A DNA stretch of 14,228 nt, taken from assembly GCA_903913345.1 (NCBI GenBank), contig CAIWLA010000024.1, positions 1-14,228 of the forward strand, written 5' to 3'. The stretch comes from an uncultured Magnetococcales bacterium (lineage in GTDB: Bacteria; Pseudomonadota; Magnetococcia; Magnetococcales; Magnetaquicoccaceae). The first letter of the stretch is position 1. Every line of letters starts with the position of its first letter. A program made the position numbers and the translations under genes. Of this stretch, positions 1 through 6,137 are shown piece by piece. The notes beneath the pieces are model-generated. The model did no database searches and was not told the DNA's origin. It saw only the letters and a list, made by a program, of their open reading frames with translations.

Positions 1-7
1 CAAATGG

Positions 8-27
8 ATTCCCGCTTTCGCGGGAAT
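8..27. repeat. Perfect inverted repeat, REP/dRS3-like hairpin
   Basis: An 8-bp perfect inverted repeat, ATTCCCGC (8-15) and GCGGGAAT (20-27), encloses a 4-nt loop. Read on the minus strand, which is the direction of the adjacent regulator gene, the loop is GAAA, a GNRA tetraloop, so the RNA hairpin should be very stable. The flanks (TGG on the left, GACGG on the right) match a short palindromic repeat that I recall as common in proteobacterial intergenic DNA, and its ends resemble the Neisseria dRS3 element. It lies about 50 bp past the regulator's stop codon. No U-run follows on the minus strand, so it is not a textbook intrinsic terminator. It may protect the mRNA 3' end or simply be a dispersed repeat. 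Only one copy is in the window. Confidence 0.6.
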
Positions 28-78
28 GACGGAAATCGATGCAGACTGTATCTTTACCTGTCTGATTGCAAACTGGTA

Positions 79-1485
79 TCAGACTGTCTTCTGCTGAGCC
101 ATGCGGGAGACCTGAATCCCCAGTTTTTTGAGTCGATGCCACATGCTGCGATCAGAGATGCCCAGCAGACGGGCTGCCTGGGCCTGTACGCCCTGACTCT
201 TGTCGAGGGCATCACGGATGAGCCGACGTTCGGCCTGTTCCAACCAGGATTCCAGATCCTCTCCCGCCAGACTGGTCAAGGAGAGGGGATCCGCCCGCTT
301 TTCCGCCACCGGGTGGTCAATGAGCCGATGGGGCAGGTCTGCCACGGTCATGACGCTCCCCTTGCAGGACAACAGGGATCGTTCCACGGCGTTGTGCAAT
401 TCCCGCACGTTACCCGGCCAGGGATAGCGATCCATCAACGCCAGGGCGGCTGGCTCGAAACAGTGCACCCCCTTGTCCATCTCGGCGCGCAACTGCGCCA
501 GGAAGGCGTTGGCCAACAGGTTGACATCACCTTCCCGTTCCCGCAAGGGGGGGACGCGAATGGGGTAGACATCCAGCCGATACATCAAATCCTCGCGAAA
601 CAGCCCCTGTTTGACCTGCTGCTTGAGATCATGATGGGTGGCGGCAATGATCCGTACATCCACCTTTTGGACCATTTTCCCCCCCACAGGGGAGAATTCC
701 CGCTCCTGCAACACCCGCAACAGCTTGACTTGCAAGCCAATATCCAGATCACCAATCTCGTCCAGGAAAAGGGTGCCGCCATCGGCCTGTTCCAGGGATC
801 CCATCCGGTTGCGGATGGCTCCCGTGAAGGCACCGCGCACATGTCCGAACAGTTCGCTCTCCATCAGGTCATAGGGGATGGCGGAACAGTTGATGGGCAC
901 CCAGGGTTGATCGGATCGGGGGCCTTCCTCGTGAATGGTGCGGGCCACCGCCTCCTTGCCGGTTCCGCTCTCCCCCGTGATCAGGACGTTGGATCGATAA
1001 GGGGCCACCTGGGCGATCTGCTCTTGCAGGCGGACCATGACCGGACTCTTGCCGACCAGTCGGCGATAGGGTTGGGCACCCTGGATCACCGCCTGCAAAC
1101 GACTGTTTTCCTGGGTCAAATCCCGCAACCGCAAGGCACTCTGGACGGCAAACTGCAACTCTTCGGGTTCAAAGGGTTTGGTCAGATAATCGTTGGCACC
1201 CGACTTGATACATTGAATGGCCGAACGAATGGAGCCATACGCCGTCACCACAATCACGGGCACGTCCGGTCGCTGTTGGCGGGCCAGCGCGATAAACGCC
1301 TCCCCCGACATGCCGGGCATTTTCAGGTCCGACAGAATCACGTCCAGGTCGGCATGGTCCAGAAACGCCAGGGCCGCTTCGCCACTCTTGGCCGTCAACA
1401 CCTGATGGTCGGCCTCTTCCAGGGTCATGCGCATGACCTGCAACATGTTTTGATTGTCATCAACGACCAGTATGGTGCGTGGCAT
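79..1485 (-). CDS. Sigma-54-dependent NtrC-family response regulator
   Basis: This is a cytoplasmic activator of sigma-54 RNA polymerase, 468 aa, the usual NtrC-family length. A receiver domain occupies about residues 3-118, with acidic pair D9-D10, phosphoacceptor D53, T81 and K103. The AAA+ domain (about 140-370) has Walker A GESGTGKE at 171-178, the sigma-54-contacting GAFTGA loop at 218-223, Walker B ending LFLDEIG near 239-245, FREDLMYRL at 296-304 and WPGNVREL at 356-363. A Fis-type helix-turn-helix lies at about 430-457. All key motifs are intact. The ATG shares one base with the upstream kinase's stop codon (TGATG), so the two are probably translationally coupled. The fold resembles AtoC, ZraR and HydG regulators. 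Its target promoters cannot be named from the window. Confidence 0.96.
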   Translation of the reverse strand: MPRTILVVDDNQNMLQVMRMTLEEADHQVLTAKSGEAALAFLDHADLDVILSDLKMPGMSGEAFIALARQQRPDVPVIVVTAYGSIRSAIQCIKSGANDYLTKPFEPEELQFAVQSALRLRDLTQENSRLQAVIQGAQPYRRLVGKSPVMVRLQEQIAQVAPYRSNVLITGESGTGKEAVARTIHEEGPRSDQPWVPINCSAIPYDLMESELFGHVRGAFTGAIRNRMGSLEQADGGTLFLDEIGDLDIGLQVKLLRVLQEREFSPVGGKMVQKVDVRIIAATHHDLKQQVKQGLFREDLMYRLDVYPIRVPPLREREGDVNLLANAFLAQLRAEMDKGVHCFEPAALALMDRYPWPGNVRELHNAVERSLLSCKGSVMTVADLPHRLIDHPVAEKRADPLSLTSLAGEDLESWLEQAERRLIRDALDKSQGVQAQAARLLGISDRSMWHRLKKLGIQVSRMAQQKTV

Positions 1486-2480
1486 CAGGATGCCTCCCCT
1501 GCCCTGGGCAGGCGCACCACGAAACAGGCCCCAGGGCCGGTGGCGGGATCCAGCGACAAGGATCCGCCGTTGGCCTCCACCAGGGTGGAGGCGATGGTCA
1601 GACCCAGTCCGGAACCGTGATTTTTGGTGGTAAAAAAAGGCTCAAAAAGCCGGGGCATCTCTTCCAACGGGATGCCGGGACCGCTGTCTTGCAAAAGGAT
1701 TTCCACATTCTCTCCGTCCAATCGATGGCCGATCTTCAATTCGCCCGGTTGTTCACCGATGGCCTGCAGGGCATTGTTCAACAGATTGACCCAGGCCTGG
1801 TGCAACAGGTCGGGGTCAGCCCACACCCGGATTCTATCGGGAAGCGGGGTGCGGATCAACACGATATTATCCCGGCCTGCCAGCAAAACCCGTATGGCCT
1901 TCTCCAGGGGTTGCATGGGGTCGATGAGGGACAATTCCGGTTGCCGATGACGGGCCAGTTGTTGAAAATCTTTCAACAAGCGGTTGAGCGTTTGACTCTC
2001 ATCGTGAATCATCTCCCGCAGTTCATCTTGCCGGTTCGGGTTCGATGCGGTCTCCAACAGACCGGCGGCGGTACTGATCACCCCGATGGGATTGCGAATT
2101 TCATGGGCCAGGGCCATGGACATTTCCCCCATGGCCGTCATCTTGTCCCGTTGGAATGCCCGTTTTTGTGCGTCGCGGGCCTGTTTCAGGGAGAGGGCCA
2201 TGCCATTGAAGGCGCGGGCCAGATCGCCAATTTCGTCATCGGAACGGATGGGCACGGTGGCCTGAAAATCCTGGGCGGCCACTTTCATGACCGCGTCCCG
2301 CAGGTGGGCAATCGGACGCGCCACAATGCGACTGAGCAGCAGTCCAATGATCACGGCCAGAAGGGTTCCTGCGCAGACAATGGTCAGGGTCAGCGTGACT
2401 TTGTTCAGCAGCAGACCGTCCCCCTGGTGTTCCAGGCCACTGAACAGAACCGCCTCGACCCGGCCATTACTGTCGGACAC
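1485..2480 (-). CDS. Sensor histidine kinase, C-terminal part (TM2-HAMP-HisKA-HATPase)
   Basis: This is the catalytic half of a membrane-bound kinase, which would phosphorylate the adjacent sigma-54 regulator. From the GTG at 2478-2480 it gives 331 aa: a transmembrane segment at about 27-50, HAMP at about 51-103, the HisKA H-box (LAHEIRNP, H126), an N-box ending LLNN (N236), G1 DSGPGI at 265-270 and G2 GSGLGL at 289-294. All catalytic motifs look intact. The same frame continues upstream of the GTG through 16 sense codons to a TAG at 2529-2531. Beyond that TAG the sensor domain and first membrane segment continue in the same frame. The GTG is therefore only the best available restart, with a G-run about 12 nt upstream. 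A product made from it would have one membrane segment and little sensor domain. Calling it a pseudogene fragment is equally fair. Confidence 0.8.
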   Translation of the reverse strand: MSDSNGRVEAVLFSGLEHQGDGLLLNKVTLTLTIVCAGTLLAVIIGLLLSRIVARPIAHLRDAVMKVAAQDFQATVPIRSDDEIGDLARAFNGMALSLKQARDAQKRAFQRDKMTAMGEMSMALAHEIRNPIGVISTAAGLLETASNPNRQDELREMIHDESQTLNRLLKDFQQLARHRQPELSLIDPMQPLEKAIRVLLAGRDNIVLIRTPLPDRIRVWADPDLLHQAWVNLLNNALQAIGEQPGELKIGHRLDGENVEILLQDSGPGIPLEEMPRLFEPFFTTKNHGSGLGLTIASTLVEANGGSLSLDPATGPGACFVVRLPRAGEAS

Positions 2481-2528
2481 CGGGGTGTATACCCCCCAGA
2501 ATCGACCATCCTCGGCCCGTTCGCTGTA

Positions 2529-2531
2529 CTA
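2529..2531 (-). other. In-frame TAG interrupting the sensor kinase
   Basis: The minus-strand codon order is GAA TAG TAC AGC, with open frame on both sides. A single C-to-T change from CAG (Gln) would create it, as would single changes from TAC, TAT, GAG, AAG, TGG, TTG or TCG. TAG ends the intact gpsA and Sel1-protein genes in this window and the yajQ gene, so there is no sign that TAG is reassigned to an amino acid in this genome. Confidence 0.85.
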
Positions 2532-3215
2532 TTCGCGCCGGTTCATGAGATTGGCAAAGGCCTCCGGCGGCAAACGCCACTCCAGGAGGGGACGGTCCAC
2601 GGAAAAGGCCTTGGTGAATCCCCCCGTATCGGGATAAAAGAGCCGCGTGCGCAAGCCGCTCATCTGGTTCAGCCGCTCCAGGGCACTCTTGTCGAACAGG
2701 GTGCCCATCACCAACCGGTACCGCAACACCCCGTGACGGGGAAACGGTTCGATGCGGACGGCGGCCAGCAATCGGGTGGTCCCCTGCATGGCCCGCACAA
2801 CGGCCATGGAGACGCCCGAAGAGAAGGCAAGATCGAGGGTCACGGCCGGGGAGGAATAGCGCAATTGGCCCTCTGCATCATATATCTGGATCAAATTCAA
2901 TCCCAATTGTTGGGCAATGGTCCGCATTTTTTCAGAAATCAGGGACTCATGGGAGGGCATTGCCTCGCGGTTGTCGTCCATCTCCTCGTACAGATCGGCC
3001 AGGGTCGTCGCGTTGACCTGGATGGTCTCCAACCAGTTGCGATTGACCTGGGCGGCCTCGCGAATCCAGTTCTCGATGGATGCATTCATGTGGTCGGCAA
3101 TCCAGGAGGCCGACAGGAGGCTGGCGATCAACATGGGGACCACGATGATCACCACGACCACCTGCAACACCTTGCGTTGCACCCGGTTTACCACGAAAAA
3201 CGAAAAACCACGCAC
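2529..3215 (-). CDS. Sensor histidine kinase, N-terminal sensor part, ends at in-frame amber
   Basis: This is the 228-aa sensor half of the kinase whose catalytic part lies directly downstream in the same frame. It has an N-terminal transmembrane segment (about 16-40), then an extracytoplasmic region of some 190 residues resembling a Cache-like ligand-binding domain. It contains no kinase motifs. Translation stops at TAG (2529-2531). The next 16 codons and the start of the following frame (reading RFWGVYTPVSDSNGRVEAVLF) look like the missing final strands of the sensor domain. If the TAG were a sense codon the product would be one 576-aa kinase of ordinary architecture. The GTG start (3213-3215) is supported by GGAGG at 3226-3230, 10 nt upstream. 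Whether it is a true truncation, a sequencing error or read through is undecided. Confidence 0.75.
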   Translation of the reverse strand: MRGFSFFVVNRVQRKVLQVVVVIIVVPMLIASLLSASWIADHMNASIENWIREAAQVNRNWLETIQVNATTLADLYEEMDDNREAMPSHESLISEKMRTIAQQLGLNLIQIYDAEGQLRYSSPAVTLDLAFSSGVSMAVVRAMQGTTRLLAAVRIEPFPRHGVLRYRLVMGTLFDKSALERLNQMSGLRTRLFYPDTGGFTKAFSVDRPLLEWRLPPEAFANLMNRRE

Positions 3216-3383
3216 AGTAGAGGATCCTCCAAAAAAGGGTGCTTCGTGGCCCGTTACAATGACCGACTGTAATTTGCAATATACTGTTTTTTAAAGAATT
3301 TTTATTTTAATGTCCAGTGGTCCGTCTCTTGCGAAACAGGTGTTCCAGGGTGTACCCGATCACTCTTTTCGCCAAGGACTGAA
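3216..3383. promoter_or_regulatory. Divergent intergenic region between kinase and Sel1 genes
   Basis: This 168-bp region separates genes transcribed outward in both directions, so it should hold both promoters. The part from about 3270 to 3310 is strikingly AT-rich compared with the surrounding coding DNA. It contains a -10-like TATACT (3280-3285, plus strand), but I find no well-spaced -35 on either strand. A direct repeat ACTGT occurs at 3266-3270 and 3283-3287, 17 bp apart, and could be a regulator half-site pair. No sigma-54 (GG-N10-GC) element was recognised here. Confidence 0.35.
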
Positions 3384-4187
3384 ATGAACAAGATGAGAGC
3401 AGCAAACCTTGCCGTTGTCTACGATATCCGGTTTCCGCAGTCGTCAGTCTCTGTCTCCCCGTTACAATCCCGTTGGCACACCATGCGAAGATACTGGCTT
3501 TTGATCCCAATAGCCATGCTGGGAGTGGCGGCTCTGACCGCGCCGCGTTTGCCCGCCGCCTCGATCGTCAAGCAGGAGTTGCAATGGTTGAATCGGCAGG
3601 CCGCCAGTGGTGACAGCGTTGCCCAACGGCAACTCGGCGTGGCCTACATGGATGGTCAATATGGTCTCAAACCGGATGCCCAGGAGGGGTTGTATTGGCT
3701 GCAAGCCGCCGCCAGGGGGGGTGAGTCGTATGCGAAAACGGCCGTGGGTGATGCCCATGCGGCCGGATTGGATGGGCTGAAAGATCCCGATCGTACCCTG
3801 GAATGGTGGCAGAGGGTGATGGTGGCTGGAGACACGGCGGCGAGGGAACGGCTGCATCAACCCCTGCATGTTGGTGCCCTCGCCACTTTCTGGAATGACC
3901 TCATGCAGAGCCTGCCCCTCAGGCGTTCTCCCCGGATCCTGATGGATCGGGCCGCCAGCGGTGATGCCGAGGCCCAATATCAACTGGCCATGCGCTATCG
4001 GGATGGTGCCTGGGGGGTGGAGCGGGATGCCGGGCAGGCTTTGACCTGGTTACAACAGGCGGCCAAGGGCGGAGATGATGTGGCCATGGCGACCCTGGCC
4101 ACAGTGTATGAGACAGGCGATCTCGGTGCCACGCCCGATGGTGAAAAGGCCACCTACTGGCATCGGCAAGCCGCCGGAAAATTTTAG
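3384..4187 (+). CDS. Sel1-repeat (TPR-like) protein, probably exported
   Basis: Sel1 repeats are alpha-helical solenoid units that usually serve as protein-interaction scaffolds, often in the periplasm. Four repeats are visible. Two lie in tandem (about 71-142, starting with the AASGDSVAQ and AARGGESYA helices). After a gap of about 35 residues come two more (about 190-264, starting AASGDAEAQ and AAKGGDDVA). Each has the G-A-Q-x2-L-A/G pattern and a tryptophan-containing second helix. The ATG at 3384 has a good AAGGA 5 nt upstream and gives 267 aa. An internal ATG at 3483 has no clear ribosome-binding site but begins an ideal signal peptide (MRRYWLLIPIAMLGV then an A-rich cleavage region), giving 234 aa. 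From the upstream start the hydrophobic stretch would sit at residues 37-56 as an internal anchor. No enzymatic motif is seen. Confidence 0.85.
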   Translation: MNKMRAANLAVVYDIRFPQSSVSVSPLQSRWHTMRRYWLLIPIAMLGVAALTAPRLPAASIVKQELQWLNRQAASGDSVAQRQLGVAYMDGQYGLKPDAQEGLYWLQAAARGGESYAKTAVGDAHAAGLDGLKDPDRTLEWWQRVMVAGDTAARERLHQPLHVGALATFWNDLMQSLPLRRSPRILMDRAASGDAEAQYQLAMRYRDGAWGVERDAGQALTWLQQAAKGGDDVAMATLATVYETGDLGATPDGEKATYWHRQAAGKF

Positions 4188-4203
4188 CGAGCCGATTTTT
4201 TTT
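4162..4203 (+). terminator. Possible intrinsic terminator after the Sel1 gene
   Basis: ATCGGC (4162-4167) pairs perfectly with GCCGAT (4191-4196), and an uninterrupted run of eight T ends at 4203. The stem is only 6 bp, its left arm lies inside the coding sequence and the loop is 23 nt, which is long for an efficient terminator. The T-run directly after the stem is the main support. Confidence 0.3.
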
Positions 4204-4340
4204 GTTCAAATCGTCCGTGTCACCCATTGGTTTTCATCCATTCTTTATCGGATGCCGCCCGCCTGCTGCGGTGCGGCCGGTGTCGGTGGGGTGTGGCGCG
4301 GGATGTCCAGCCAACAAAACAAGGAAGGTACGGTAAAGAT

Positions 4341-6131
4341 ATGGGCCACGCATTGGCAAGCATGTACAACAGAATTGGAGCCTTCTCCATTCGCCTTGAT
4401 CTCCTCCGGAAATGGACGCAAACGGTGCAGTCAAGTCGGGAAACCCTCAAGGATGACCTGGTCGCCGGTATAACCGTCTCGCTGGTCGCCATTCCCCAAT
4501 CCCTGGCCTATGCCCAACTGGCGGGCGTGCCGGCCTATTATGGTCTGTACGCGGGCCTTATCCCGACGATTGTGGGTGCCCTGTTCGGCTCCTCCCGTCT
4601 GCTCTCCACGGGACCGGTGGCCATGACCTCGTTGCTCACGGCGGCCAGTGTGGCTCCACTGGCCGCGCGGGGGAGCGACTCCTTCATCGAGTATGTCATC
4701 CTGCTGGCCCTCCTGTCGGGTGTTTTTCAGGTGGCCATGGGGCTGTTCCGGGTTGGCGTGTTGCTCAATTTTCTGTCGCACCCGGTTCTGATGGGATTTA
4801 TCAATGCAGCGGCCATGATTATCGGTCTCTCGCAATTGCCGACCCTGCTGGGGATCTCGGCGCGCCAGTCCGACCATTTCCTGCTGGATATTGGCCAAAT
4901 GTTGACGCAGATCGATACCCTGCATGCCCTTTCCCTGGGATTCGGGTTGGGTGCCATTCTGCTCCTGCTCCTGTTCAAGCGGTACGCTCCCCGGTGGCCG
5001 GGGGTGCTGATCACCGTCTCCCTGCTGACAACCGTCAGCTACCTTGTCGGCTATGTCGACAAGGGGGGTCATGTGGTGGGCGCGATTCCCTCTGGACTGC
5101 CCAGTCTCAGTGTGCCAAGGCTGGACGGGCAATCGATCATCTCCCTGTTGGTTCCGGGTTTTGTGATCGCCCTGATCAGCTTCATGGAGGCCATGTCCAG
5201 CTCCAAGGTCATCGCCATGCGCACCCGTGTCCCCTGGGATGAAAACCGTGAGTTGATTGGCCAGGGTCTGGCCAAGATTGCGGCGGCCTTCTGTCACTCC
5301 ATGCCGGTCAGCGGATCGTTTTCCCGTTCTGCCCTCAATCTGGCCACCAACGCCAAAACCCCCTTTTCTTCCATCGTTTCGGCACTGTCGGTCATGCTGA
5401 CATTGTTGTTTTTTACCGGTCTGCTCTACCATTTGCCCAAGCCTGTTCTGGCCGCCATCATCATGATCGCCGTGGCCGGTCTGATCAATTTTGCCAACAT
5501 CAAGCGGGCCTGGATCATCAATCCCGACGATGGCTTTGCCGGTGCCGTCACCTTTGTGGCCACCCTTGCCTTTGCCCCCAATATCCAGAACGGCATTATC
5601 ACGGGCATCCTGCTCTCGTTGGTCATGGTGCAATACCGCATGATGCGTCCCCGTTTTGTGCAAAGCCTGGGCCTGCTGGATGATGGCACCCTCCGCGATG
5701 CCCAACACCGCAATCTGCCCCGCCTCCATCCCCGTCTGGGCGCGATGCGTTTTGATGGTGCCTTGCGTTTCATGAATGTGGCCTATTTCGAGAATGCCAT
5801 CCTCGATGTGGAGCGTTTGGATCCGAATGTGCGCTGCATCCTGGTGCAGAGCAGTGGCATCAATGCCATCGATGCCTCCGGTGTCGAGATGCTGATCAGT
5901 TTGATCGATCGCCTGCATACCAACGACATCACGCTGGCCTTCAGCAGCTTCAAGCGGCAGGTATTGGATGTGGCGGAGCGGACGGATTTGGCCAACCGTA
6001 TCGGTCGGGACAATATTTTCAGTAGCGACAATGATGCCGTTTCCACCTTGCTGAACCGTCTGGAGAACAGAACGGCGGGTGGTGCGGCGGTATCGATCGG
6101 TGGTCGTTTGGGTGGATTGAAAGAGAGGTGA
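4341..6131 (+). CDS. SulP-family anion transporter with C-terminal STAS domain
   Basis: SulP (SLC26-like) proteins move sulfate, bicarbonate or other anions across the inner membrane. The SulP signature is clear at residues 51-71 (IPQSLAYAQLAGVP then AYYGLYA), followed by many hydrophobic segments to about residue 440. A STAS domain occupies about 462-572, with the conserved DASGVEML loop at 511-518, whose Ser in other STAS domains is a regulatory phosphorylation site. The 596-aa length is normal. I chose the ATG at 4341 because an AAGGAAGG stretch lies 12 nt upstream and homologous sequence begins just after it. The frame stays open upstream to a TTG at 4227, but that segment looks non-coding. 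The substrate cannot be read from sequence. Six bases separate it from the following GAF/HD-GYP-like gene, implying co-transcription. Confidence 0.93.
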   Translation: MGHALASMYNRIGAFSIRLDLLRKWTQTVQSSRETLKDDLVAGITVSLVAIPQSLAYAQLAGVPAYYGLYAGLIPTIVGALFGSSRLLSTGPVAMTSLLTAASVAPLAARGSDSFIEYVILLALLSGVFQVAMGLFRVGVLLNFLSHPVLMGFINAAAMIIGLSQLPTLLGISARQSDHFLLDIGQMLTQIDTLHALSLGFGLGAILLLLLFKRYAPRWPGVLITVSLLTTVSYLVGYVDKGGHVVGAIPSGLPSLSVPRLDGQSIISLLVPGFVIALISFMEAMSSSKVIAMRTRVPWDENRELIGQGLAKIAAAFCHSMPVSGSFSRSALNLATNAKTPFSSIVSALSVMLTLLFFTGLLYHLPKPVLAAIIMIAVAGLINFANIKRAWIINPDDGFAGAVTFVATLAFAPNIQNGIITGILLSLVMVQYRMMRPRFVQSLGLLDDGTLRDAQHRNLPRLHPRLGAMRFDGALRFMNVAYFENAILDVERLDPNVRCILVQSSGINAIDASGVEMLISLIDRLHTNDITLAFSSFKRQVLDVAERTDLANRIGRDNIFSSDNDAVSTLLNRLENRTAGGAAVSIGGRLGGLKER

Positions 6132-6137
6132 TCAGCC

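Noticed and set aside
4..1620. Long open frame on the plus strand opposite the sigma-54 regulator (538 codons)
   Set aside because: It has no family features, is rich in Gly, Gln and His typical of antisense readings of GC-rich genes, and lies opposite a fully conserved regulator.
1479..3272. Long plus-strand open frame opposite the histidine kinase, uninterrupted where the kinase has its amber codon
   Set aside because: The openness comes from codon bias on the other strand. The kinase motifs are unmistakable and this frame has no recognisable domain or ribosome-binding site.
4431..5918. Minus-strand open frame opposite the SulP gene (495 codons)
   Set aside because: Low-complexity, His/Gly/Gln/Asp-rich antisense translation of a membrane protein gene, with no homology recognised.
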